Source: Pelomonas baiyunensis
GTDB lineage: Bacteria; Pseudomonadota; Gammaproteobacteria; Burkholderiales; Burkholderiaceae_C
Length of the DNA stretch: 64,000 nt
Reading direction: 5' to 3'
Assembly: GCF_043555935.1 (NCBI RefSeq)
Contig: NZ_JBIGIB010000004.1
Location: 248,001 to 312,000, forward strand
Part shown: piece by piece, positions 16,753-26,276 of the stretch
Layout of the letters: each line of letters opens with the position of its first letter
Position numbering within the stretch: the stretch's first letter is position 1
Made by a program: the position numbers and the translations under genes
The notes under the pieces: model-generated
Told to the model about the DNA's origin: nothing
Databases searched by the model: none
What the model saw: only the letters and a program-made list of their open reading frames with translations

Positions 16753-17700
16753 TCACCCCGGCCGCACCCGCACCCCCAGCCGCTGCCGCAAGTCGTCCAG
16801 CAGCGTGCGCGCGGGCAGTGACAAGGCCCGGTCCTGGCGCCAGACGAGGAACCACTGGCGGCGCACGGGGAAGCCTGTGACCGGCAGCACCACCAGGCCT
16901 TCAGTGGCAGGATCGGCCGCGAGGGTGTGGCGGGACAGCACGGCCACGCCCAGGCCGGCGCGCACGGCGTGTTTGATGGCCTCGTTGCTGCCCAGGGCCA
17001 TGCGCGGCGCCCAGGTCACGCCGCGCTCGGCCAGCACCTCCGACACCACAGCCCGCGTGCCCGAGCCCTTTTCGCGCACCAGCAGCGGCTCGTCGGTCAG
17101 GTCTTGCAAACGCAGGCGGCGCCGTGACGCCAGCGCATGGTCCGCCGGCGCAATCATCACCAGGGGGTTGTCCAGAAACGGCCAGCGGGCCAGGGGCAGG
17201 TGGGCGGGCGGGCGCATCATCACGGCCAACTCGTCGTCGCCCCGTTCCAGCCGGGCCACCACGGCGTCGCGGTTCTCCACCGCGAGGTCGATGCGAATGC
17301 CGGGGTAGCCGCGCGCAAACGGCCCGAGCAGGTCGGGCAGGAAGTACTCGGTGGTGGTGACGGCCGCAATGCGCAGCCGCCCGCGGCGCAGGCCTTGCAG
17401 CGCGGCGGCGTCTTCCTCGAACTGCTGCCAGCGGGCCGCCATGTCGCGCACCGTTTGGGCCAGCAGTTCCGCCACGGCCGTGGGGGCCAGGCCCCGGCCG
17501 TGCGGCTCGAACAGCACCAGCCCCAGGCTGGCGGCCAGTTCCTTGAGTTGGGTGGACACCGTGGGCTGCGCCAGGTGCAGCGCCTGCGCCGCCCGGCCCA
17601 CGCCGCCCAGGCGCACGGTGGCTTCCAGGCTGCGCAGTTGCGGCCAGCTGGCGCGCCAGGCCCGCTCCAAACCCGGGGGGAAGGCATCACGCATTGGCAT
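16753..17700 (-). CDS. LysR-family regulator, divergent from the SbtA-like gene (CbbR-like context)
   Basis: 315 residues. The N-terminal helix-turn-helix is visible as RSLEATVRLGGVGRAAQALHL and QPTVSTQLKELAASLG. The C-terminal effector domain has the usual GRLRIAAVTTTEYFLPDLL start and GSNEAIKHAVRAGLGVAVLS near its end. It is divergent from, and 69 bp away from, a sodium/bicarbonate permease gene, an arrangement seen for CbbR/CmpR-type regulators of inorganic carbon genes. Control of that transporter is inferred from the shared promoter region. Two in-frame ATGs (17700 and 17694) are possible starts. Confidence 0.88.
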   Translation of the reverse strand: MPMRDAFPPGLERAWRASWPQLRSLEATVRLGGVGRAAQALHLAQPTVSTQLKELAASLGLVLFEPHGRGLAPTAVAELLAQTVRDMAARWQQFEEDAAALQGLRRGRLRIAAVTTTEYFLPDLLGPFARGYPGIRIDLAVENRDAVVARLERGDDELAVMMRPPAHLPLARWPFLDNPLVMIAPADHALASRRRLRLQDLTDEPLLVREKGSGTRAVVSEVLAERGVTWAPRMALGSNEAIKHAVRAGLGVAVLSRHTLAADPATEGLVVLPVTGFPVRRQWFLVWRQDRALSLPARTLLDDLRQRLGVRVRPG

Positions 17701-17769
17701 TCCGAATGAATGGCATCGACATAAATCAATTGTGCAGATGAACCGGCCTGCGCACCATGCCGGCCCACC
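17701..17769. promoter_or_regulatory. Shared LysR/SbtA promoter region
   Basis: 69-bp divergent gap, A/T-richer than its flanks, containing ATAAATCAATTGTGCAGAT. The T/A-rich dyad around CAATTG is the only plausible LysR box. Evidence is limited to position and composition. Confidence 0.35.
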
Positions 17770-18726
17770 ATGCAAAATTTTCTCGACCCCGCCATCCTGT
17801 TCTTCGTGTTCGGCCTGCTGGCCGGCGCGCTCAAGTCCAACCTGGAGATTCCCGCGCCGATTGCGCGCTTCCTGTCGCTGTACCTGTTGATGGCGCTGGG
17901 CCTGAAGGGGGGCTTTGCGCTGGCCAAGTCGGGCCTCACGCCGGAGGTGGTGCTGAGCCTGGGCTGTGCGCTGCTGATGGCGGTGGTGGTGCCGGCGCTG
18001 GGCTACGTGCTGCTGCAGCGCTGGGTGTCGCGCTTTGATGCGGCGGCGCTGTCGGCCACCTACGGCTCGGTCAGCGCGGTCACGTTCATCACGGCCACGC
18101 AATACCTGGACAACCACGGCCTGGCCTTTGGCGGGCACATGGCCGCGGCGATGGCGCTGATGGAGTCGCCCGCCATCATCATGGCCGTGCTGCTGGCCAA
18201 CTTGGCGCGGCAACGCGAGGGGCGCGCCGGTGAAGGCCACAGCCTCAAGGCGGTGATGCATGAATCGCTGACCGACGGCGCGCAGTTGCTGCTGCTGGGT
18301 GCCATGGGCGTGGGCCTGCTGACGGGTGCGTCGGGCGAGGCGGCGATGAAGCCGTTTGCCGGCGACCTGTTCAAAGGCATGCTGGCCTTCTTCCTGCTGG
18401 ACATGGGCTTGCTGGCCGCGCGCAACCTGGGCTCGCTGCGGGGCGAGTCGCCCCGGCTGCTGGCCTACGCGCTGCTGGCGCCGCCGGTGCACGCCAGCCT
18501 TGCGCTGGGGCTGGCGGTGCTGACAGGGCTGTCAGCCGGCAACGGCGCGCTGCTGATGGTGCTGGCGGCCAGCGCGTCGTACATCGCCGTGCCTGCGGTG
18601 GTGCGCATCGCCATCCCGGAGGCGCGGCCGGCCTTGTACTTCGGCATGTCGCTGGGGCTCACGTTCCCGCTGAATATCCTGGTCGGGATTCCGGTTTACG
18701 TCCGTGTCGCGCAACAGGTGCTTTGA
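17770..18726 (+). CDS. SbtA-like sodium-dependent bicarbonate transporter (DUF897)
   Basis: 318 residues with about ten membrane helices. The N-terminus (NFLDPAILFFVFGLLAGALKSNLEIP and then LYLLMALGLKGG) and the central ATYGSVSAVTFITATQYLDN plus MALMESPAIIMAVLLA are characteristic of the SbtA family, which imports bicarbonate with sodium. The length fits bacterial SbtA. No SbtB-type PII partner is adjacent. With the divergent LysR and the alpha carbonic anhydrase at 55416 it suggests inorganic carbon handling, although no RuBisCO gene is in the window. Confidence 0.88.
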   Translation: MQNFLDPAILFFVFGLLAGALKSNLEIPAPIARFLSLYLLMALGLKGGFALAKSGLTPEVVLSLGCALLMAVVVPALGYVLLQRWVSRFDAAALSATYGSVSAVTFITATQYLDNHGLAFGGHMAAAMALMESPAIIMAVLLANLARQREGRAGEGHSLKAVMHESLTDGAQLLLLGAMGVGLLTGASGEAAMKPFAGDLFKGMLAFFLLDMGLLAARNLGSLRGESPRLLAYALLAPPVHASLALGLAVLTGLSAGNGALLMVLAASASYIAVPAVVRIAIPEARPALYFGMSLGLTFPLNILVGIPVYVRVAQQVL

Positions 18727-18844
18727 CCTACAGGATGCCAGGTCTTGACCCCAGCCCCCGCCGCCGACGCATACTGCCAGCCTGCAGGCCCGAGAACCGC
18801 GGCACGCCTCCGTGACCGCCGTCCGGCCCGCCAAGGAGGATGGA

Positions 18845-19660
18845 ATGAGTCTGTCGTCGGCTCTGGACCGCCACCATGCCCTGATCAGCGGCACGGGGGG
18901 CGCAGCCCTGGTGTTCGTGCACGGCTTCGGGTGCGATCGCAGCATCTGGCGCTTCGTGGCCCCGGCTTTCGAGCCGGATCACCGCGTGCTGGTGTACGAC
19001 CAAGCCGGCTGCGGGCGCGCCATTCCCGCCTGGGACCAAGAGCGCCACGCCAGCTTGAGAGGTTATGCGGCCGACCTGCTGGAGGTGATTGAGGCGTCGG
19101 GCTTCGAGCGGGTGGTGTGTGTGGGTCATTCCATTGGCAGCGTGGTGGCCCTGCTGGCCGCCGAGCAGCGGCCCGAGCTGTTCGACCGGCTGATGCTGCT
19201 GGCCCCCTCGCCCCGCTTCATGAACGACCCGCCAGACTATGTGGGCGGCTTCGAGCGCAGCGACCTCGACGACATGTTCCACCTGATGGAGGCCAACCAC
19301 TTCGGCTGGGCTCACTTTCTGGCGCCCATGGCCATGGGCGAGCACAACCCGCCCGACCTGGCCGCGCAGTTTGAAACCGCCCTGTGTTCGCTGGAGCCGC
19401 GCATCGCCCGGCACTTCGCCCGGCTGGCCTTCCTGGTGGATGTGCGCGACCTGCTGCCCCGCGTGCAGGTGCCGTGCACGCTGGTGCAGTGCTTGCAAGA
19501 CAGCATCGCCCCGCCCGGCATCGGGCGCTGGATGCAGGCCCGCATGCCCGGCAGCGTGCTGCGCGAGGTGGACGTGTCGGGCCACTGCCCGCACGTGAGC
19601 CACCCGGGGCTGACCGTCGACCTCATCCGGGAGATGCTCGATGGCCGGGCTGCCCCCTGA
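18845..19660 (+). CDS. RsbQ/KAI2-like alpha/beta hydrolase, probable signalling partner of the next gene
   Basis: 271 residues. The catalytic triad falls at S96 (VGHSIGS), D219 (CLQDSIAP) and H247 (SGHCPHVSHP), the same numbers I recall for B. subtilis RsbQ, with the RsbQ/D14-type HCPHxSHP ending. The oxyanion region is VFVHGFGCDRSIW. RsbQ makes or carries a small molecule that activates the PAS domain of its partner RsbP. Here the 3' end overlaps a PAS-bearing histidine kinase by 20 bp, so the same pairing with a different output is likely. A strong AAGGAGG site lies just before the ATG. Confidence 0.9.
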   Translation: MSLSSALDRHHALISGTGGAALVFVHGFGCDRSIWRFVAPAFEPDHRVLVYDQAGCGRAIPAWDQERHASLRGYAADLLEVIEASGFERVVCVGHSIGSVVALLAAEQRPELFDRLMLLAPSPRFMNDPPDYVGGFERSDLDDMFHLMEANHFGWAHFLAPMAMGEHNPPDLAAQFETALCSLEPRIARHFARLAFLVDVRDLLPRVQVPCTLVQCLQDSIAPPGIGRWMQARMPGSVLREVDVSGHCPHVSHPGLTVDLIREMLDGRAAP

Positions 19661-21548
19661 ACTGGAAGGCCTGCCGGTTGGCGTGCTGCACGTCAGCCTG
19701 AAGGCCGAGGTGCTGGCCGCCAACGCCTGCTTGCGGGAGTGGCTGGCCGCAGCACCGGGCACGCTGGTGGGGCAGTCGATCGACACCCTGCTCAGCCGCG
19801 CGGGCCGCGTGCTGTATCACACCCACCTGCTGCCCACGCTGCGGCTGCACGGCCGGGTTCAGGAACTCAGCCTGGCGCTGCGCGGGCCGCAGGGCACGCT
19901 GCATGTGCTGTGCTCGGCCCGGTTGCTGCAAACGCCGGACGGCGCCGTGGCGCAGCTGGTGCTGTCGCCCATGCGCGAGCGGCTGCGCATCGAGGAGGAG
20001 TTGAGCCGCGTGCAGCGTTCGGCCGACGCCGCACCCCTGCTGCTGTTTGAATGCGTGCGCGACGTGGATGGCCGCGCCTGGATGAGCTACGCCAGCGCGG
20101 GCATCGTGTCGCTGTACGGCATCGCGCCGGAGGCGGTGCATTTCAGCGATGCGGCCTGGCTGGCCCACGTCCACCCAGACGACCACGCCGGCCTGCAGAT
20201 CAGCCGCGACATCTCGGCCACGGCCATGTCCATCTGGCGGGCCGAGTTCCGCGGGCGGGCGGGCGACGGCCCCTGGCGCCGGCACCGGCTGCTGGCCCAG
20301 CCCTATGCCGAGCCCGATGGGCGCCTGGTGTGGTACGGCACCATCGTGGACGTGACCGACGCCGTGGCCGGGGAAGCGGCCGCTCTGGAACGCGACGCCG
20401 CCGAGCAGGCCAGCCGCAGCAAGAGCGAATTCCTGGCCCGCATGAGCCACGAGTTGCGCACGCCGCTGAACGCCATCATCGGGTTCTCGCACCTGCTGGC
20501 CGAAGACCTGCACCGCGCTGAGCCCCGGCTGCTCAACCGCGTGGGGCTGATCCAGAACGCGGGCGAGCACCTGCTGCACCTGATCGACGACGTGCTGGAC
20601 ATCTCTCGCATTGAGGCCGGCCGGCTGCGCTTGCAACTGGGGCCGGTGGCCGTGGAGCCGCTGGTGCGGCAGGTGCGCGACAGCCTGGCCCACGCCAGCC
20701 AGAAGCGCCAGCTCACCCTGCGGTGGCACCTGCCGGAGCCCCTGGCCGTGCTGGCCGACGACACGCGGCTGCGCCAGGTGCTGACGAATCTGGTGTCCAA
20801 CGCCATCAAGTACACGCGCGACCAGGGCTGCATCGAGGTCCGCGCGGAGCCCGAGGGCGACCGGGTGCACCTCACCGTGCAGGACGATGGCCCCGGGCTC
20901 ACGCCGGCGCAGCGGGCGCAACTGTTCCAGCCCTTCAACCGCCTGGGCGCCGAGCGCGGTCAGGTGGAAGGCACGGGGCTGGGGCTGGTGATCAGCCGGC
21001 ACCTGGTGGAGTCCATGGGCGGGCAGCTGACGCTGGACAGCGAAGTGGGCGCCGGGTGCAGCTTCCAGGTCAGCCTGCCCCGCGCCGAGCCGGTGGCCGA
21101 GCCGGCCCCACGCGCCGCGCCCACCCCCTGCATCGCCGACCTGCAGCCCGGCACCACCTGGGAGCTGCTGTACGCCGAAGACGACCCGGTCAACGCGCTG
21201 CTGATGCAGGCCTTCCTCGCCCGCTTCCCCGGCCTGCACCTGCGCGTGGCCTCCGACGGCCGCACCGCCTGCGCGCTGGCGCGCGAATTGCGCCCAGACC
21301 TGCTGCTGCTGGACATGAGCCTGCCCGACATGGACGGCCACGCCCTGCTGGCCGCCTTGCGCGCCCAACCCGCCCTGGCCGATGTGCCCGCCGTGGCCGT
21401 GACGGCCGACGCCATGCCCACCGAACGCGCCCGCGCCCTGGCCGGCGGCTTCCAGGCCTACTGGACCAAGCCGCTGGACCTGCACCAGCTGCCCGCCGAC
21501 CTGACGGCCTTGTTGCATGCACAGCTGCTGAGCGCGCCGTCGCCCTGA
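19641..21548 (+). CDS. PAS-PAS hybrid histidine kinase with C-terminal receiver, coupled to the RsbQ-like hydrolase
   Basis: 635 residues, no membrane segments. Residues 1-115: an RsbP-type PAS (LEGLPVGVLHVSLKAEVLAAN, then RVLYHTHLLPTLRLHGRVQEL). Residues about 130-245: a second PAS/PAC. HisKA contains MSHELRTPLNAIIGFS with H270. HATPase follows with NLVSNAIKYTRD and GTGLGLVISRHL. The receiver from about 510 has YAEDDPVNALL, phospho-acceptor D558 (LLLLDMSLPDMDG), AVTADA and the conserved Lys in YWTKPLDL. It starts inside the hydrolase gene (20-bp overlap). The phosphotransfer partner is not in the window. Confidence 0.92.
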   Translation: MAGLPPELEGLPVGVLHVSLKAEVLAANACLREWLAAAPGTLVGQSIDTLLSRAGRVLYHTHLLPTLRLHGRVQELSLALRGPQGTLHVLCSARLLQTPDGAVAQLVLSPMRERLRIEEELSRVQRSADAAPLLLFECVRDVDGRAWMSYASAGIVSLYGIAPEAVHFSDAAWLAHVHPDDHAGLQISRDISATAMSIWRAEFRGRAGDGPWRRHRLLAQPYAEPDGRLVWYGTIVDVTDAVAGEAAALERDAAEQASRSKSEFLARMSHELRTPLNAIIGFSHLLAEDLHRAEPRLLNRVGLIQNAGEHLLHLIDDVLDISRIEAGRLRLQLGPVAVEPLVRQVRDSLAHASQKRQLTLRWHLPEPLAVLADDTRLRQVLTNLVSNAIKYTRDQGCIEVRAEPEGDRVHLTVQDDGPGLTPAQRAQLFQPFNRLGAERGQVEGTGLGLVISRHLVESMGGQLTLDSEVGAGCSFQVSLPRAEPVAEPAPRAAPTPCIADLQPGTTWELLYAEDDPVNALLMQAFLARFPGLHLRVASDGRTACALARELRPDLLLLDMSLPDMDGHALLAALRAQPALADVPAVAVTADAMPTERARALAGGFQAYWTKPLDLHQLPADLTALLHAQLLSAPSP

Positions 21549-21841
21549 ACGCAGGCGGAGCCGCACCGGCCACCGAGCCCGCGGCCCAGCCCAGGTCCCC
21601 TCGCACAGGCCGCACCCCCTCACCGACACGCCCGGTGAGGATTCACCGCCCTGCATGCTCAGCCCTGAGGACGCCCCCACCCGCCTTTAAGGGGCGAGAC
21701 GGCGCGTTTGCGCGCCCAACCTGGCGCAACCCCACGCGCCGTGTCGTTCTTGAAGAAGCCGGGGCATGTGTCATTGCCCTGTTCTTGGACGCGAGCCGCA
21801 GAGCTCGCCCCACTCACAACCGCTGACTCAGGAAGGCAACC

Positions 21842-22519
21842 ATGTCCCACTCCCACCCCCTCGCTCGCTTCAAACCCCTGCAACGCGGTCTGCTGGCCCT
21901 CACCTGCGCATTGGCCGCCGCGTCGGCCCACGCCGGCTTGGTGTGGAACACCTATGGCAACGGCCTGGTGGATGCGCGCACCGCAAACCGCAGCGGCAGC
22001 GCGCTCCGCGCCGAGCTGTTCCAGATGACCCAGCCGGTGCAGTTGACCAGCGTCTCTTGGAGCGGCATCTACGCCCGCTATGGCGCCGCTCCGACGGAAG
22101 AGTTCGTCATCGACGTTTATGCCGCCAACCAGGGCCTTCCCAACTCTGCACCGCTGCTCACAGTCACCACCGACCAAGCGAGCCGCTCCGCCACCGGCCA
22201 ATGGCTGTTCTCCGACTTCCAGGTCTACGACTACGTTGCCGCGCTCGCGCAGCCGCTGGTGCTCGGCGTGGGTGACTACTACCTGTCGGTTCGCAGCAGC
22301 GTCTCTGCGTGGCAGTGGGGCGTGACCGACCGGAGGGGCAACAGTTCGGTACTGCGCCGGATCGAGGATACGCAGTGGAATGCCAGTGACCTCACGTTTG
22401 CGGTCCGCTTGAACGCCGAGCCCACCGAAGACGGCCGCCTGCCGGAACCGGCGTCGCTGGCCCTGGCCGGCACCGCCCTGGCCGCCCTGCTGACGGTGCG
22501 CCGCCGCAGCCGCGGCTGA
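21842..22519 (+). CDS. PEP-CTERM exported protein, unknown function
   Basis: 225 residues: signal peptide ending SAHA, a beta-rich body (GLVWNTYGNGLVDAR, VQLTSVSWSGIYARYG, VLGVGDYYLSVRSS), then LPEPASLALAGTALAALL and the basic tail RRRSRG, a PEP-CTERM sorting signal. A CAGGAAGG ribosome site precedes the ATG. The 293 bp upstream hold GC-rich sequence with no gene and no convincing -24/-12 site. A substrate for an exosortase encoded elsewhere. Confidence 0.82.
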   Translation: MSHSHPLARFKPLQRGLLALTCALAAASAHAGLVWNTYGNGLVDARTANRSGSALRAELFQMTQPVQLTSVSWSGIYARYGAAPTEEFVIDVYAANQGLPNSAPLLTVTTDQASRSATGQWLFSDFQVYDYVAALAQPLVLGVGDYYLSVRSSVSAWQWGVTDRRGNSSVLRRIEDTQWNASDLTFAVRLNAEPTEDGRLPEPASLALAGTALAALLTVRRRSRG

Positions 22520-22609
22520 GCGTTGGCCCCGCAGGGCCAGGCCCTACAGTGGCGGGCTGTTGCCCACGCCCCAGCCGTGGCCTGCGTTCGCAGCCGGCGG
22601 CCCGCCACC

Positions 22610-23857
22610 ATGCCCTTGCCCCCTCTGCTGCTGTCCGCCCTTCACCCGCTGCGCCTGGTGCGCGCCGGCTGCTGGGTGCTGGCCACCGTGCTGGCCCTGG
22701 TGGCAGGGTGGCAGGTGCACGAGCGACTGGCCCTGTGGCAAAACGCCTTGCACCTGCCCGGGCGCGTGGTGGCCCGCGGCCACAGCACGGTGGCCGGGCC
22801 CACGGCCACCAGCCCGCGCACGCAGGAGCTGCGCATCGAGGTGGACGTGGCCGACCCACGCCGCAACGGCCGTGTGGAGCGCCTGTCGCTGCTCAGCCCG
22901 GGGCTCTTCCTCACACAGCAGCCGGGCGACACCGTCACCGTGCTGCACGACCCCTTGACCCTGCCTGCGCAGGAGCCCTTCGTGCTGGCCCACCCCGCAC
23001 ACGACATGCTGGCGCCGGCCCTCGCTTTGGGCGCCGCGGTGCTGCTGCTCGCCTGGCCTGGGGCCGGCCGCTGGCGGCGCCTGGGCGTGCTGGCTGCGCT
23101 CACGGCCGCACCGGTGCTGGTGGGCCAGGCGGCGGCGTGGAGCCGCGCCGACACCCGCGCCGCCGACGCCGCCCTGGAAGCCCGCTGGCCGGCCTGGCCC
23201 GAGTTGGACGCCGCCGTGCCCCGCCCCTGGTGGTGGGCCCGCCTGCCCTGGCGCGGCATGAACCCGGCCGGCGCGTCAGGCGAGTTGGCCGGCGCGGCCG
23301 AATACTGGCTGGACACCCACACGCCCTGGCCCCATGCCGAGGCCGGCCTGTCGGAGCGGCGCTTCAAGTGGGCGCGCGCCCGCGTGCTGGCCTTCAAAGA
23401 CCGGCCGCGAGACCTGGCCGGGCTGATCAGCGCCGGGCACGACCCCAACTTCGTGCCGCTGTACCGGTTTTTCCTGACGCACTATCTGCAGGCCCAGTGG
23501 AACGACCCGGCCTGCTCGCGCTGCAACGACCCCAGCCAAACCACCGAGATCGCCGGCGACCTGATGTACCTGTTGGTGCAGAACGGCGACCTGGACGAGG
23601 CCTGGCACTGGGCCGTGGCACTGCCCCCGCACAAGCTGGCGCAGGCCGACACGCGGGCGCGCCTGAGCTTTCTGATCGCCTATCGCGGCCTGCTGGAAGC
23701 CCGAGAGGGCGTGGACGCCGCCCGCGCCACGCTGCTGCCGCTGGTGGAAGACGCCGAGGCCGCCGCGCGCAGCGCAGGCGACACCTGGGCCCTGCCGCGC
23801 TGGCAGGCCTTCTGGCAGGCGGCCTCACCGAAGCCGCCAGCGGTGACCGCGCGCTGA
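22610..23857 (+). CDS. Membrane protein with DUF3592-like domain and helical C-terminal region
   Basis: 415 residues. Two hydrophobic segments (about 17-37 and 140-160) flank a beta-rich stretch ending in GDTVTVLHDPLTLPAQEPF, a DUF3592-like arrangement. A third segment lies near 165-185. The soluble C-terminal half (about 190-415) is helical and TPR-like (GDLMYLLVQNGDLDEAWHW, ARLSFLIAYRGLLEAREG) and contains a CSRCND pair of Cys. I cannot assign a function. The start ATG at 22610 was taken because it opens the first membrane helix; an earlier in-frame start would put a charged leader before it. Confidence 0.7.
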   Translation: MPLPPLLLSALHPLRLVRAGCWVLATVLALVAGWQVHERLALWQNALHLPGRVVARGHSTVAGPTATSPRTQELRIEVDVADPRRNGRVERLSLLSPGLFLTQQPGDTVTVLHDPLTLPAQEPFVLAHPAHDMLAPALALGAAVLLLAWPGAGRWRRLGVLAALTAAPVLVGQAAAWSRADTRAADAALEARWPAWPELDAAVPRPWWWARLPWRGMNPAGASGELAGAAEYWLDTHTPWPHAEAGLSERRFKWARARVLAFKDRPRDLAGLISAGHDPNFVPLYRFFLTHYLQAQWNDPACSRCNDPSQTTEIAGDLMYLLVQNGDLDEAWHWAVALPPHKLAQADTRARLSFLIAYRGLLEAREGVDAARATLLPLVEDAEAAARSAGDTWALPRWQAFWQAASPKPPAVTAR

Positions 23858-23890
23858 GCGCCCGGGCCGTGGCGCCGTGCCCCGGCCGCG

Positions 23891-24286
23891 TCAGCTGACG
23901 GGCGCGGGCACCAAGGGCGCCAGCCGCGGCACCTCCTCGTCCGTCCACAGCCGGAACTGCGCCGTGAAGTGCTGGCCCGAGCCGTCTTCCAGGCCGAAGC
24001 TGCCGCTGTTGCCGGGGGCCACATCCAGCGTCATTTCCAGGCCGGCGAGGTAGTCGCACTGGGCCTGGCTGGCGTAGACGGGCACACCAGCCCCCTCGCC
24101 AACCTGACCTAGCCAGCGGTCCGCCGCGTTGAGCTTCATCTCGTGCACCGCAAAGCACATGGGTGCGCTGCCGGCGCAGCAGCCGTGCGATTGGTAGAAC
24201 AGCAGCTCACCGTGCTGGCGGCGCAGTTGCTCGATGAGCGCTTGCGCGGCCGCGGTGGCGCGCACGCGGGGAATGAACTCGGGCAT
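23891..24286 (-). CDS. DUF779 family protein associated with aldehyde dehydrogenase
   Basis: 131 residues. The family signature FYQSHGCCAGSAPMCF is visible near residues 30-45, with conserved Cys residues suggesting metal or redox chemistry. DUF779 genes are habitual neighbours of acetaldehyde dehydrogenases of the AcoD/ExaC type; their function is unknown. A GGAGG site sits 7 nt before the ATG. A strong terminator lies between this gene and the upstream aldehyde dehydrogenase gene, so it is expressed by read-through or from an unseen promoter. Confidence 0.88.
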   Translation of the reverse strand: MPEFIPRVRATAAAQALIEQLRRQHGELLFYQSHGCCAGSAPMCFAVHEMKLNAADRWLGQVGEGAGVPVYASQAQCDYLAGLEMTLDVAPGNSGSFGLEDGSGQHFTAQFRLWTDEEVPRLAPLVPAPVS

Positions 24287-24300
24287 GGGCAGCCTCCATG

Positions 24301-24326
24301 AAAAAAGGGCGGCCCGAAAGCCGCCC
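24301..24326 (-). terminator. Intrinsic terminator between aldehyde dehydrogenase and DUF779 genes
   Basis: On the minus strand GGGCGGC, loop TTTCGG, GCCGCCC then six T: a textbook rho-independent terminator, 27 bp after the aldehyde dehydrogenase stop and 14 bp before the DUF779 start. It probably sets a lower level of DUF779 relative to the dehydrogenase. Confidence 0.85.
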
Positions 24327-24352
24327 CCGTGGCTGAGTCGCGGATCGCGCGA

Positions 24353-25876
<1,524 letters not shown>

Positions 25877-25922
25877 GGTCTGTCTCCTGCGTTGTGCGAT
25901 GGGGGTTGGGACAGACCTCTTT

Positions 25923-25938
25923 CGCAGAACCCGTGCCA
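25923..25938 (-). promoter_or_regulatory. Sigma-54 (-24/-12) promoter of the aldehyde dehydrogenase gene
   Basis: Minus-strand TGGCACGGGTTCTGCG against the consensus TGGCACR-N4-TTGCW: perfect -24 element, CTGC at -12, GG-N10-GC spacing kept. It lies 47 bp before the start codon. Confidence 0.82.
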
Positions 25939-26013
25939 GCCCGCTGCAAGCGCGTTCACCCCCGGCGGCAACGCCTTCAAACCCGGGAAAGCACCCGCCA
26001 ACTGTTGCAGGCT

Positions 26014-26072
26014 GGAGCACTGGAACACCGCGTGGCACGGCGTTGTGCCAGCGCGGGGGTGGGCAGTGCTCC
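26014..26072. promoter_or_regulatory. Nested dyad, candidate activator (AcoR-type) binding site between the two divergent sigma-54 promoters
   Basis: GGAGCACTG (26014-26022) and CAGTGCTCC (26064-26072) form a perfect 9-bp inverted repeat. Inside it TGGCAC (26033-26038) and GTGCCA (26045-26050) form a second, nearly concentric one. The dyad sits 76 bp from one sigma-54 promoter and 121 bp from the other, the usual distance for enhancer-binding protein sites. Part of the pattern (TGGCACG...CGTTG...GCCAG, TGGAACA) recurs at 36830-36870 before the cytochrome c gene. Confidence 0.55.
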
Positions 26073-26192
26073 ACGCCGCCGCTGTCACACCGCGGCGCAG
26101 CCTGTTCAAGCCGTTGACACCGGCCCCGGTGGAACCCTGCAAACCGGCCACGGGCAGGGCCCGGAATTGCTCCAACCCGCGCCGATTTCAAC

Positions 26193-26208
26193 TGGCATGG
26201 AGCTTGCG
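26193..26208 (+). promoter_or_regulatory. Sigma-54 promoter of the PQQ dehydrogenase gene
   Basis: TGGCATGGAGCTTGCG: -24 TGGCATG, -12 TTGC, GG-N10-GC spacing exact. 69 bp before the start codon. Confidence 0.85.
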
Positions 26209-26276
26209 CTTTGGGGGGCGATCCGCTCGCCGCCTTGGCATGGCGGTGCACATCCAATCCATCAGGAGACAACCCC

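Noticed and set aside
21549..21841. Sigma-54 promoter before the PEP-CTERM gene at 21842
   Set aside because: TGGCGCAACCCCACGC (21722) and GGGCATGTGTCATTGC (near 21761) both have wrong GG-GC spacing.
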